Source: Proteromonas lacertae
Taxonomy: Eukaryota; Sar; Bigyra; Opalinata; Proteromonadidae
DNA length: 64,000 nt
Reading direction: 5' to 3'
Assembly (NCBI GenBank): GCA_002245135.1
Contig: NGBS01000001.1
Coordinates: forward strand, 186,001-250,000
Numbering within the stretch: the first letter of the stretch is position 1; each line of letters begins with the position of its first letter. The notes under the pieces were generated by a model. It had not been told where the DNA came from, did no database searches, and worked only from the letters and a program-made list of their open reading frames with translations. Below, in pieces: positions 23,766 through 36,617 of this stretch. Both the position numbers and the translations under genes were made by a program.

Positions 23766-26700
23766 ATGGCTACTCTTCTAAAGACGCACCAATACGAAAA
23801 GTGTTCTGCCCCTAATTGTAATCAGTTTCAACACCATATCAGGGATGAAGGTGACAAGACACCTTTTTTGTGTTGTGATCATAACGTCAAGTATGACTTT
23901 TAACCATTTTATTCTTCTTTAGTCTTAAGAAGGATGAAAATGGAATTTATTTTACCAATGTTGGTTACTTGCAAATCTATGAACAAGAGAAATGGGTGAA
24001 ATACTTATTCGTATTGTTTGAAAGATACTTGTTATGCTACACTGGACCAACAGGCAATGAACCTATGGTATGAGATATTTGTTTTTATATATTCCTAGTA
24101 TCATGTTGATATTACCACATGTAACATTCAATTAAACGGAAATGCAGTTATTGTAAGTGGTTCTGTACCATTAAATTTAGCTGCCTTTTCATATGTTGAC
24201 GCTCAAAAATGGTATAGAGCTTTATGTGAGAATAAAAACATCGCCTCACAAGAACCAATGCCACCAGAACCAAACCGAAGTGCCATACACCATAGATACT
24301 TAAACAGCTGTAGAGAAAGAGTTGGAAATATGATAACTAACAATAGAACAAGTAGTGTATCAGAGTTACATATATTCACTGGTACTTGGAATATGGCAGA
24401 AACAGAACCACCAAGAACCTTACCAGATTGGGTAGGTCAAGATTATGATATATATGCAATAGCAACTGAAGAATGTATGGCTTTAGATTCAATTAGAAAC
24501 TCCTTACAAACTATTATTGGTAGTTCATATTATGCTCAAGAAGCGATGATTGGTAATGTTAGAAAAGAATTAGGTTATCATGGTTATATTGCTTTATTTG
24601 TATTTATTAAATTGGAGTTTATGATGAGTGGATTGATTAGATCTCATGAAATTAGAAAGACTGAATCTGCATTGGGTATGAATTTGATTATTACAAAGGC
24701 AAGTAATAAAGGTGGTGTTTGTATTACATTCCCAGTACATTTTGATTATGTTAAAGCACCAGGTGATCCAACCTGTAAGTTTGGTTTTATCAGTTGCCAT
24801 TTACCATCAGATTCTAAAGGTAAAAGTAAATGGGAAAAGAGAGATAAAACAGCTAATGAAATGATAAGAAATCTAAGTATAGATTTAGCTCATACTCGTT
24901 TATTCTTAATGGGTGATATGAATTACAGAGTTAATTTAGACCATTTATCATGTTTAAGAGCAATATCAGTAGCAATGAACAAAGCACATCCACAAGAATC
25001 AGCTGATGCATGGAAAGTATTGAAATATAACGATCAATTGACTTGCACATTAGGTAATGGCAATTCATTAGGTAATTTCATTGAAGTTCATGATTTATGT
25101 TTCCCACCAACTTATCGTAAAGAGAGAGAACAAGCTGGTAATTGTGGTGACTTTACTAATTATGAAGTGTTAGTAAAAGCATATTCACATGAAGTATTAG
25201 AGAAGAATGGGAATATTACACCTCGTACTCCTTCATTCACTGATAGAGTGATTTATCATCCACCATTTGGATGTTTAGATGCAACTTATTGTGATTAGTA
25301 TATATACTTTTATATATATATTGGAATAGTTATAATTGTATTCATACTGTTACTACCTCTGATCACGTTCCTGTATTAGCTTCAATGATTTATCGTACAA
25401 GTGAGAATGTTGATATGAATAAAATACCTGCTTTAGGACCAAGAGTATAATAATAATAATGATTATATTGTAATATAATAGTTGGAATTTGATATGCAAT
25501 TAGATATGATTGCTGAACAAATAAAGAAGTGTGATTTCTTCAGACATTTAGCAACAGTGTATGGTGGTATAATGAAATTAAGAGATGATCAATTAGACTT
25601 AATCATGAAGAATTTAGTGATAACAAGACCAAAGAAAGAAACTCAATTATTCACACAATATTCAAACGGAGGTACATTGATGATATTAATCTCTGGTAGA
25701 GTTAGATTAGAATCAGGTGGAAAAAAGATCAGAATAATTAAAGAAAATGATTGGTTTGGTGGTGAGAATTTAATAGATATGATAGTTCCCTATGATGCAA
25801 TAACAGAAGAAGATTCAATCTTAGTAGCCATCAGTGAAAATGAACTTAAAATCTTCGCTAAGATTAACCAAGAATTATCAGATTCTATCACAAGGACATT
25901 AGAAGGATATTACTTAAAGAGTGCAGAGAAGATATTGTGTTTAGATAAACTCACTAATGATTTACCTTATAATCCATTGAATACATTATTATCTAATATC
26001 TCTATATTAGATTATCCAGCAGGTTATCAATTAATGAATATGGATGAAAAAGGTGATATTTGTTACCATATCAATTGGTGGTGTAGTTAGAGTTTATATG
26101 CCTGATGCTAATGGTGTTGATCAGACTATTTCAGTATTATCTTATGGAGATACTGTTGGTGTTTATGCTTTATTAGATGATCCTGATTATAAGAGTTTCG
26201 CTTATGCACAAACGGTTACATCTGTTAGATTAGTAGCAATTAGAAAATCATTATGGGATGAATTCTTAGCTGAATTAGTTGTTCCAAATCATATTGAAAT
26301 TAGAGTTAAATCAGAATTTGCTAAGACAAATACATTACCAGAGTTCAAGAAGATGAAAGTAGAAGAATGTACTAATTTAGATGTAGTTTCAAGAGGTATT
26401 ATTAAATCAATATATGGTGGATATAATATCGATAGTGGAGGTTGTGTATTTGATCCAACTCAAGTTACTGAAGGATTTGGTTTATTATTATTAAGTGGAC
26501 AAGCTGCTACAAGATCTAACATGAGAATAGCCAATAATATGAAAGGTAAAGATGCAATGAGATATATAGTAACAGCTGGTACATGGTTACAGAATCAGAA
26601 AGTGAATGAACCAATTATTGCATTCAAGCCAAGTGAAATTGTGTATATTCCTAATGATGATATGAAGAGATTGAGTTATTTATTGCATTGTGGTTATTTA

Positions 26701-28179
26701 GGCCACAATATGAGGCCAACAGACAAACCATTTGTATTAGGTGATCAATTCATTTTAGATTTGAACTTTGAAATTATTGAATTATCTGGTTTAGAAGAAG
26801 GTGAGAATAAATATCATTTAACTGTGAAGTATTATGATCAAGATACAAATGAATTGAGAGTTATTAAAAGACATTCAAGAAATGCAGTTAATAGAATATC
26901 TAATGATATATTCTCATGTAATTTGAAGTATGGAGTTCAATCTATTAAATTAATTGTTAAAAAAAATAAGAATGATACTCAACAAAAAAATACTCCGATT
27001 GGTGAAATAACTATATTATGTTCTGATGTAACAGAAGAAATTCGTGTAAATGAATGTAATCCAATAGAAAAGTGGTATGCATTACAATTAGAAGGTGTAG
27101 ATCAAGCTGCTAAGATTTTTATTAAATACAATCCAATTGTTGGTTGTATTGCTCCAATTGGTGAAGTAGCAATTAATCAAAAGCTGTATAACAAGAAAGA
27201 AAAAGCAACTTCAATTAAAGAAATCAAAGGTTTTAGTGATGCAAAGAATGTAGTTTTATCTGGCAGTAAGAAATTATTAGGTGGATTGAAAGGTTTATTT
27301 GGTGGTAATAAAGTGAAGATATCTCATAGTGTAATGGATGTTCCAGGCAGTTCAGGTGGTTCTTCATATGTACCAACTAATAAATATGTTGCACCATCCA
27401 CTGTAGTTGGAGCTCCACCACCATTACCAGGTGCACCACCTCCTATGGGTTATCCACCTCAAGGATATCCTCCACAAGGTTATCCACCACCACAACAAGG
27501 ATATCCTCCTCAATTACCAGGAAGAGGAGTTCCTCCACCAGTTCCAGGTGGTGTTCCACCTCCTTTACCAGGAGCTCCACCACCACAATTACCTGCAAGA
27601 GGAGCTGTTCCACCTCCATTACCAGGTGCACCACCACAATTGCCAGCTAGAGGTGCTATACCACCACCATTACCTGGAGTTCCTCCTCAATTACCTGCTA
27701 GAGGAGCTGTTCCACCTGTTTCAGGCGGTGCTCCACCTCCATTACCAGGAAGAGGTGCTGTACCACCACCACTACCTGGTGTTCCTCCTCAATTACCTGC
27801 TAGAGGTGCAACTCCACCTCCATTACCTGGTGCAGCACCTCCGCTTCCAGGAAGAGGTGCTCCTCCTCCACCACCACCACAAAAAGCAGCAGCTTCCTTA
27901 CCTCAAACACCCAATACACCACAACCAGCTGGTCCAGCTGTAGTTACAAGAGAAAGAGCGCCATCAAAAAGTACTCCACCTCCACCACCTCCATCAACAT
28001 CAACACCAATTCCCGCTGAAGAATTACCCAATATTATTCCAGATACTCCAACACCTAATGAATTAGAAGAAGTGGCAGGTGTAAATCCTGATGAAGTTGA
28101 AAGTGCAGCTGTTGAGAATCAAGAACAAGAAGAAGATGATGATGATGACTCAGATGAAGTAGAAGAAACATCATTGTAA
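23766..28179 (+). CDS. Inositol polyphosphate 5-phosphatase fused to cyclic-nucleotide-binding-like domains and proline-rich tail
   Basis: About 1,425 aa. The N-terminus has a Cys/His-rich start ([13 protein letters not shown] ... LCCDH) and a PH-like fold ([15 protein letters not shown]). The 5-phosphatase catalytic domain follows, with [32 protein letters not shown] and SDHVPVLAS; it removes the 5-phosphate from phosphoinositides. The PSFTDR motif has Phe where most have Trp. Two cyclic-nucleotide-binding-like folds come next (GGENLID and GVYALLDD cassettes, both lacking the canonical Arg), then a beta-rich, C2-like region, and ~150 residues of PPPLPG/PARGA repeats, probable SH3- or profilin-binding. 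One extra base is needed near 26073 inside the second fold. The linear fusion is supported by continuous frames and GT-AG introns. Confidence 0.82.
27412..27890 (+). repeat. Proline-rich coding repeats ([16 protein letters not shown])
   Basis: The C-terminus of the 5-phosphatase carries more than ten copies of short proline units, alternating [14 protein letters not shown] and PPVSGG. They resemble WASP/formin-type polyproline segments that bind profilin or SH3 domains. A YPPQG subtype occurs near the start of the array. Confidence 0.85.
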
Positions 28180-28269
28180 GAAAGATATAGAAATTATCTT
28201 TATAAGATTTATATAACTTTATGATATTATATTTTTTGTATTTAAAAATAACAAACAGATTTTATATTT

Positions 28270-31058
28270 TTATTTCATTTTCTTCTTTTCAACACAATAA
28301 TCTTCATAATACTTCAATTCTTCATTTGTCCATAATGAATTTTTTATTTGAATGAATGGATAATCTTTTTTTTCTAATGATTTCGAACAAATTGCTTTTA
28401 ATCCATTCATTTTAATATTATTTCCATTTAGATTTATAATATTACATTTTTCAATTGAACTAATTTTATCTGCTAATAATATGACACTTTCATCATATAT
28501 TGATATATTACCCAAATCCATTTTACCATAACAATAAGAATCTATTAACAAGTTTAAATTGTTTAATAATGATTTAAAACCTACATTACCAATTGCATTA
28601 TCTATTAAGTGTAATAAATATTTACAAAAATATACCATGAATAAATAACTTTTCAATACTATCATTTTCTTTCACATATTTCATCAAATACTCTATTCCA
28701 TCCGCATCTATATTGTTACCATTTATATATAGTCTTTTTTCCCCATTAATATTCTTCAATCCATCAACCAAATACTTTAATCCAATTGAAGATAATCCCA
28801 TTTCTATTTATTATTAAAATAATCATTATAATACTTGAACAATTTATTTTATGAAAATAAGCTTTTATTAAATGTAAATGAGAAGATAAAATTTTCATTC
28901 CTTCATCTCCTATCTCATTTTCATATAATTGAAGATGTTTAAGATTTGAAAATGAAGATAAATTGTTAATCAATAATTCAATACTTTTATAAGTAAGTTT
29001 ATTATCTATATAATATTAATATTAAAAAATCTAATTATACTACTTAAATAAAACGTCTCTATATCTCTTAATTCATTTGATCTTAAAGAAATGAATGATT
29101 TGAAGAAATCATCATCAATTTCTAGTTTCATCATTAATAAATAACTACTAGATTTGATATATTTCACTAATTCTGGAATATCTTTATCAATCAGTAATTC
29201 TTTATTATCATTAATATAAAATTCAACTTGTGAAATAGAAAACTTGGAGAATAAAGCTTTTATTCCTTCTGAATGAATATCATCGTTGTGTCTAATATCT
29301 ATCTTCTTGAGGTTTGGATATTTATATAATTCTTTGGACAATAATAACATTGATTCATCATTTAAATACATCCCTTCAAGATCCAATACATTATCTTTGC
29401 TGATTAATAAATGCAAATATGGAAGTAATAATTTGAAGCCTTTTGGACCAATTGGATTATCTATTTAACAAGAATATAAATACATAATAACAAATACCTT
29501 CAAGATTTAATCTAATTAGTTTCATGGATGGAATTGATGTAACAAATAATTCAATGAAATCTGATGTAAAATTACATCTTGATAAATCTAATTCTTGAAG
29601 ATTTTGTAATTCAGAACAATATGATCTAAATAAGGATTGATATTTGATTTGGAATAGAAAACACTAAAGAAATAAATATGAATAGAAAGATACGAAATAT
29701 TAGTGTTGTCGGTTTGATTAATTTCATTATTCTGAAGAAATAATCCATCTCTCTTTCACATAAACATAAATTCCAATAATATATTTTTATCATTCCTTTA
29801 TTACATTTATCAATACGAATTTTAAATATCATTTCATCTAACCAACAAACTTTTCTATTTGTACATTGATGATGAATTTGAAATTTCAGTTTCTTTTTTA
29901 TCGATTTATTTTTTTTCCAAAAGTATATAGAAAATAATATTGACAGTATTTTCTCATTAGGTTTATCATTGTAGGATTCTATCAATTTATCTCTAATACT
30001 TTTCCACTCTTTACTTTTGACATGATACTCTGGTGGATATACTATCGGTAGTAATATTATAATTCCATTACCATTATATAATATGTCTTTTCTTTCACTC
30101 AATATTAATAAATAATTATCTTCATCTCTTAATATTTCACTCATTTTTATCATATCTTTTCTAAACTCTTTTAAACTCATTCTATTCTCATTATTCACTT
30201 TCAACATTCTTTCTATCATTTCTGTATCACATTCCATATCAATAGTGTATTTACATCTCACAATATTTTCTTTTGTTTTATTCACATTATTATCCTCATT
30301 AAATGGTAATTTCTTACAAATCATTTCATATAATATACAACCAATTGACCACATCACACTTCTCTCATTACATTCTAATCCATTGAACTCTTCTGGAGAT
30401 TTAAAACACATATCATACACTCTAATATCTTCTTCTTTTCTCAAAGTGTTTAACCACAAATCACATAACTTTATTTTACCATAATTATCATATATTACAT
30501 TATTACTCTTCAAATTACTCATTACTATGCTATATTCATTTAATATTATCAAAATATCACATATAGAACATGTAATATTATAAATATCATCATTTGATAA
30601 GGAGTTACTCAGGATTATATCTTTCAAATCTCTTGAGTAATATTCTCTTGATATTATCAAATATTCTGAATTATACGACTGAAACATATTAAAAGGAATA
30701 ATAAGCGAAGAAGAACAATTTTTCAGTAATGAGTAATTCTCACAGAATTTTAACACTATTTTCTCTTTAATTTCAGCTACATTTAACGCTTTCACCATCT
30801 TAGTGTTATAGCAATGCTGTACTACTATATCTACTTCATTATAGCTCTTTTTTACTCTTTCTTTTATCTATATAATCAAATTAACAGAAATACTTTTGCA
30901 TCAGAGGGTAATATAGAGGATATTACATCATTTACATCAGTATTTAAGCAAAACATTTTCAAACTTGTTTGATGTTTTGAAAATTTAGTCGTTTCATTTT
31001 TGTATTTTGATAAAACACGATAAAAGAATAAATAAATTATTATTACATCTAATTTCAT
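28270..31058 (-). CDS. Pseudokinase followed by leucine-rich repeats
   Basis: The N-terminal half is a kinase fold: the ATP-site lysine in TKMVKALNVAEIK, a catalytic loop degraded to SNLKSNNVIYD instead of HRDLKxxN, CDLW in place of DFG, an APE-like SPEEFNG, and WSIGCILYEM with a C-lobe KLPFNED. The catalytic Asp is missing, so it is likely inactive. The C-terminal half has ribonuclease-inhibitor-type leucine-rich repeats (NPIGPKGFKLLLPYL, ENEIGDEGMKILSSHL, GNNIDADGIEYLMKYV). The join between halves near 29,640-29,693 does not splice cleanly; a one-base offset or an unusual intron is needed, so two genes are possible. The start is uncertain; MFCLNTDVND (near 30957) is an alternative. Confidence 0.65.
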
Positions 31059-31129
31059 ATCAGATTAGCAGATTAATCATTTTTACCATGGAATTTATTT
31101 ACTTTTAATATAATTTTGATAATACATAA

Positions 31130-31614
31130 TTATCTAACTTTAGGTATTTTATATGACTCATATGGCATGTAGTGCATTCTTTTCATTTGTTGCTCATTAA
31201 TAAATCTAAGCTGCTCTTGATCAGCATCAGTAAAATTCTGCATTCTTGATCCTTCAGGTATTTCATCTGCTCCTTCCTCCATTTTACCTGATTTCATCCT
31301 ATTTATTATTTTTTACTACAATTAAAAATACGTCCAAACACCTGCAGTAACAGTTTGCGGTTTATGTGGAGTAATCATTTGAATAAATCTTAATCTATGG
31401 TAACCATTTACTAATAATTCATCAATTCTGTAAAACATAATAATACCATATAATACTTTTTAGGATCACTTATTTCTTTATTCTTTCTAAATTCTGATTT
31501 GATTTCTTGAAGCGCTGGAGTTATCCTTTCTTTAGGCTATTAGAAGTAGTTGACTTTAATTCATACTAATAATTTCGCTTGTCTTAAGAGAGTTCTATAA
31601 AGAGATAGAGCCAT
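31130..31614 (-). CDS. LYR-motif mitochondrial assembly protein
   Basis: Four exons give about 130 aa starting MALSLYRTLLRQAKLLP, with the LYR motif at residues 5-7, followed by EIKSEFRKNKEI and ELLVNGYHRLRFIQMITP. LYR proteins sit in the mitochondrial matrix with acyl carrier protein and help Fe-S cluster transfer or assembly of respiratory complexes. The last exon (MKSGKMEEGADEIPEGSRM... KIPKVR) extends the protein beyond the domain. The start is 98 bp from the divergent hydrolase gene. Which LYR subfamily it belongs to cannot be decided here. Confidence 0.75.
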
Positions 31615-31712
31615 TTTAAAAAATGTGTTTCTGTTTATATAGAAGATTCATTCTAAATTAGCTCCACTTTATCAAGCTTTCAGGTTTGTTTCTTTGATTT
31701 TTAAAATTTGAA

Positions 31713-32608
31713 ATGACAGAAATTCTTTGGTTAGGTCATGCCACATTTTTTATAAAAACCAATGGGATAACTATCTTAATTGATCCATGGTTTGATAACC
31801 CTAAAGTATTATAATTGGTTTTATTCCTAAAGGCTCCAAGCAGTATTCCAGATGAAGTAAAAACTGCTCAGTACATTTTAGTAACGCATGGTCATTTTGA
31901 TCATTTTGTCAGTGCAATACCTTTAGTGAAGGAAAATGCCAACACAAAGCTAATTGTATGTGGCTAAATATATGCAAATAGGCGAATGGAGAAATTATTA
32001 CATATTGTAAAAGCCAAGGCGTACCAGGTATTTATTTTATGTGATATTCTGAATTATATTAGAGGAAAGATTACATGGTATGAATAAAGGCGGAACTGTT
32101 CAATTAGAGAAAGGAAATTCTGTTGTTGCCGTAAGAGCTGTATAATTATTTATTTTATTGAATTAAAGGAACATTCAAGTAGTATCACTACTCCAGATGG
32201 TACAAGTATTTATGCTGGTGAACCATTAGGTTTTATTATTAATACAGCAGATGGTATATAATATATCTCTATAAATATCTCTTAATATTAGATCATCATA
32301 TTTATTACTCTGGAGACACAGCTGTATTCGGTGATATGGGCTTAATTAATGAAATGTATAGACCTGATGTAGCTATAGTATGCTGTGGAGGTAATTACAC
32401 AATGGATGCTGATGGAGCTGCTTATGCTATTAATAAATTCTTTACAAATGTTAAAGTTGCTATACCAATGCATTTTGGTACATTCCCAATATTAAAATCA
32501 AGTGGAGAAGACTTTAAAAACAAAATCACCAGAAAAGATTGTGAAGTTACTATTCTAGAGATTGGTGCTGTTAAAAAGTTCTTTGAATCAAGTTGTATTA
32601 TTATGTAA
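31713..32608 (+). CDS. MBL-fold metal-dependent hydrolase (UPF0173-like)
   Basis: Six exons joined by GT-AG introns of 26-38 nt give about 243 aa: MTEILWLGHATFFIKT, LIDPWFDNPKAPSSIPDEV, TQYILVTHGHFDHFVSAIP, EEHSSSITTPDGTSIYAGE, DDHHIYYSGDTAVFGDMGLI, and VAIPMHFGTFP. HGHFDH is the HxHxDH metal site, and the SGDT and MHFGT pieces supply further ligands. This is the UPF0173 / YtkL-type hydrolase of unknown physiological substrate, common in bacteria and some protists. Because it is intron-rich, recent bacterial acquisition is unlikely. Confidence 0.88.
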
Positions 32609-32719
32609 TTTGGTTCTATTTTATTCTATTCACTTTTTATATATGAATTTTTAAAATGTTTTTGGCATTTCAACATAGAACATCACAAAATGTAAATATA
32701 TAATAAAGAAAAACAACAA

Positions 32720-35700
32720 CTAATTCAATTTTATCTTCTTTCTACTATTTTTCTTTCCTTCTTTATTATTATTGTGAATAACCACTTTCTTGTATTTCTG
32801 AATTGCAAATTTCCTTCCTTTCTTTGATATATCTCTTGAATCTAATTTCACATAACTAAATGGTTCAGGTTTTCCCTTTAACAAAATATCACCCTTTGCT
32901 TTTTTAGCTTTATATTCTTCACCATCTTTAACACCTTTCATTTGATGCATCTTTTTACTTTGTTTAGATCCTTTAATCACTAATTTTTTCTGTGATTTAT
33001 CAATTACCTTTTTATCATCATCATCTTCATCATCATCACTATCTTTACTAATATTATTAAACTCATTATCACCTAATATCAATTTACCTTCTTCATCATA
33101 TTTAATATTATCATCTACATCATCAAATGGATTTCTTTTTCTTTTCATTGGTTGATTGGATGTTAATACTTGACCAGTTCCTAGTAAATCTAATGGTTCA
33201 TTTCCTCCTTCTTCTAAGGTTGAGAGTTTATAATCTTTTGATAAATGTTGTAACCAATCTTCAATTTCATCATCATCATCATCATCATCTTCATCATTAT
33301 CACTATCGTTATTATTCTCTGTTTCCATTCTTGATGATTTTGCATTTGCTTTATCTCGAATATTCTTATCTAATGATTTCTTTATATTGATTATAACTTT
33401 CTTATCTTCTTCTGGAATATATGGTTCTACATTCTCATAACCTATTTTTCTTACTAATCTTTCTAAAATAACTTTGACTTTGTTTCTGAATTTCTGCTTG
33501 CAGTGTGGTATGAATAATGCATTTATGATTTGTTCTGAGATTCTTTCCAATTGCATTTTTGAATAAATTGATGTTAATACTTTAACAAATCCAAGACAAC
33601 TTTTGATTATCTCTTTCACTTGTATCTTAAATAGTGCAAGTATAATTTGTATAATTTGAGGTAATAGCGACTGTATTACTGGCCTTTCTCTATATTGGTA
33701 AATTATTCTACTCAATGCGATAATAGCAGCTGATTTCATTACATTTGTTGTTCCAATTAATGGTAAACTCAATAATTTGATATATTCAGATAATGATATT
33801 TGCACTATAAATATATTAATATATTTATATATTAATATATATATACATGAAGTTCCATCTGATTCAATAAATATTGTCTTTCCTTCACCTTCAACCATCT
33901 TATTACCAATATCAATAACTAATTCAAGAGCTTCATGTCGAATTCTATACAATAATAATAATAATAATAATAATAATATACTTTGTATTTGTATCTTTTA
34001 AACTAGCTAATATTTCAGGTAATAGTTTGGGAATGTATTGCATATCTTCTGAACATAGTGTTAATGACTTTATAACTATTGAAATACATCTTAAATGCAT
34101 TTTCTTTGAAGTTGCATGTAGATTATTGATATTCTCAATTAACATTTCACATAATAATTTCTTGTTATTAACATCATCTAAAAATCCATTCTTCAGTTTA
34201 CAAATAGCATATAATATATTATATAATCTTCTTTGTAATGGAATAGACTGAATTGTGAATAATGGTTTTAATGAATTAAAGAGTAATAAATATTCTTTTG
34301 ATTGTAAAGAATCAATGAAATAACTCAACAAACCACTCATAATTACCATTGTTTTAATATTTTGAATATTACTATTATCATTATTATAACTAGTTGAAGC
34401 ATTGACCAACTTCAATAAACATTGATTATATAAACTACAAACAAAAGCATAATCACATATTGTCAAGTAATTCTGAATTGTTTCTCCTATTACAGTAACA
34501 TATTCCATATTTCCATTTTTACTAACTCCTGTTGTAGGTGTTGGAATATTTTCATCATCCCAACTTCCATGATATTTCTCAAATTTATTAAATAGAATTG
34601 GTAAATACTTATCAGCATAATGTTTTATAATTGATTTTTCTTTTTCATCTGTGCTGACTTTCACTGATTTTATTAGATTGTTTAACCCTTTAATTATATA
34701 AATCACAATCTGATCAGATTCACTTGTATTTATCACTTTTCCTAAATTTGGTGCAATTGGAGGGAAGAATAAGATAATATCTTTACAATTGGTACATATT
34801 TGAGGGAATAAAGACCATATCTCTTCATATTGATTATGATATATTAACTTTAACTCTTTATGTATTGATTTTACACTTGATTCTTCACAATAATTTGCAA
34901 TTGGTAATAATCTATACAAAACAAAACATTAATTATTACAATTTATATTTTTATACTTTTGAATAAAGAATTCTAAATAACCATCACACTTACTACAATT
35001 ATCCATTAATAGCTTCAATACCCATAATCTTTCATCAGGAATTCCAGGAACTTCACAATTACTTGGTCTTAATGGAATTATATCTAAAAACACAGATGGT
35101 GTAAGATGTTGCATTGCCATTGATAATACATAATTAATTGTATTAGCATATGGTTCTTCATTCTCTATAGCTGCATTTCTTAATGAAGCAACACTGATAA
35201 TTAGATCTTTTAATAGATCAACTCTATCACGAAGTACTTTAATCATTGGAACTAACACTTTTAATGAAAATTGCCATGATTTCTGATATTGAAATGTTGT
35301 TACTGTTTCTATTGCACTTATTATTGATTGTACAATGTTAGGTGGAGTATCAGCAGTTATTGATTTTTGCAATATTGCAGATATAACTATATTGATAGTT
35401 AAAACGATAGCTTGGTCTGAAAATTGATAATATGATACAATAGTCTCAACAGTAGGTGAAATATATTCATATATTAATTCCATTGATGATATATGAGATA
35501 TAATAAGTGATAGTAATGTTATATATTCATTAATTGTATTAGATTCGTGATATTTAGTATTTGATTGATGGTTTATTAATATAAGTAATAAATCTTTACA
35601 AAAACTGTCTGTTATATTTGTATTACTATCAATTACAGCGTTACATACTTGAAATACTAAAAATGATAAGATTTCATTATGTAGTATTAATATCTATAAA

Positions 35701-36461
35701 CTATACAAATATTATATATACTTTTAATATCAAATCAATCATTTGTTTTACTACACTAAAACTCATTAATGGTGCTACAATTGTTAATAATGATAATAAC
35801 GCTAAATCTTCACCCTTTTCTTGTACTGTTATGTCTTTAATGATAATTGCTGAAAAATCTAATAATATTTCAAAAGGTCTCATAAAATTGTTCTTTGAGT
35901 TGTATTGACAGATTGAAAATATTGCATCTTTACTCCATTTACGAACCTTTGGATTTTTATTTATTGAACATAATATGAGCGTAAGGAATGCTTGTTTTGT
36001 TACATTATCTGACCAAAGTGTCATATCTGATTCAATATATAGCAAGAATTTGGATAAAACTTTTATATAATCCTTCATATCAGACGGTTGATCAAAATCT
36101 ATAAGTTGTTTGTAAACATTGGTAATGATTGGTATAAACATATTAAACTTACTTCCAATTACTGCATGATTGATCGAATCCAATTCTATATTGAGTAAAT
36201 ACATTAACTATTGAATATTAAGTGAATTAGATAAATACTGGAGGTAGGTAGTCTCTCTCTGATGATTCGATTGAAGACATTGTTGCACCAAAATATTCCA
36301 ATGGAGTTGGAAGAGAATTGTCATTCTTTTTTGATGCAATTACTTCTGTTATAGCATGAAGCACAACATTAACCTAATTCGATAGATATTCATAATATTC
36401 ATACTTTAGCAAGTTTTGGTTCATTAACTCTATCTCTTATTGAAGAAAAAATGTCATTCAT
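32720..36461 (-). CDS. RRP12: RRP12-type ribosome biogenesis factor
   Basis: About 1,150 aa of HEAT-like repeats with the diagnostic C-terminal region QKFRNKVKVILERLVRKIGY followed by ENVEPYIPEEDKKVI, then acidic stretches, an FDDVDD element and a basic tail. RRP12 is an HEAT-repeat exporter/processing factor for both ribosomal subunits. The HEAT part includes LEYFGATMSSIESSERD and SSEPSYKS-like helical repeats. Introns are GT-AG, 25-45 nt, and the frame is clean across ~3.7 kb. It follows the USP gene on the same strand. The start MNDIFSSIRDRV fits the N-terminal HEAT start. Confidence 0.85.
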
Positions 36462-36617
36462 TTTCAATGTCAAAAATGTAATTGACAAATGTAATTTTTG
36501 TTTTTTTATGTTTTTCATCAATACTCCTAATTGAATGGATAAAACAGTTTTTAAATAATATTATTATATATTTAATATCTAAATTAAACTAAAAGTGTTT
36601 TATTCTTTTGATTCGCT

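Noticed and set aside
27407-27943. Open frame rich in His/Leu/Tyr over the proline tail
   Set aside because: It is a shifted-frame shadow of the proline-rich repeats, with no independent support.
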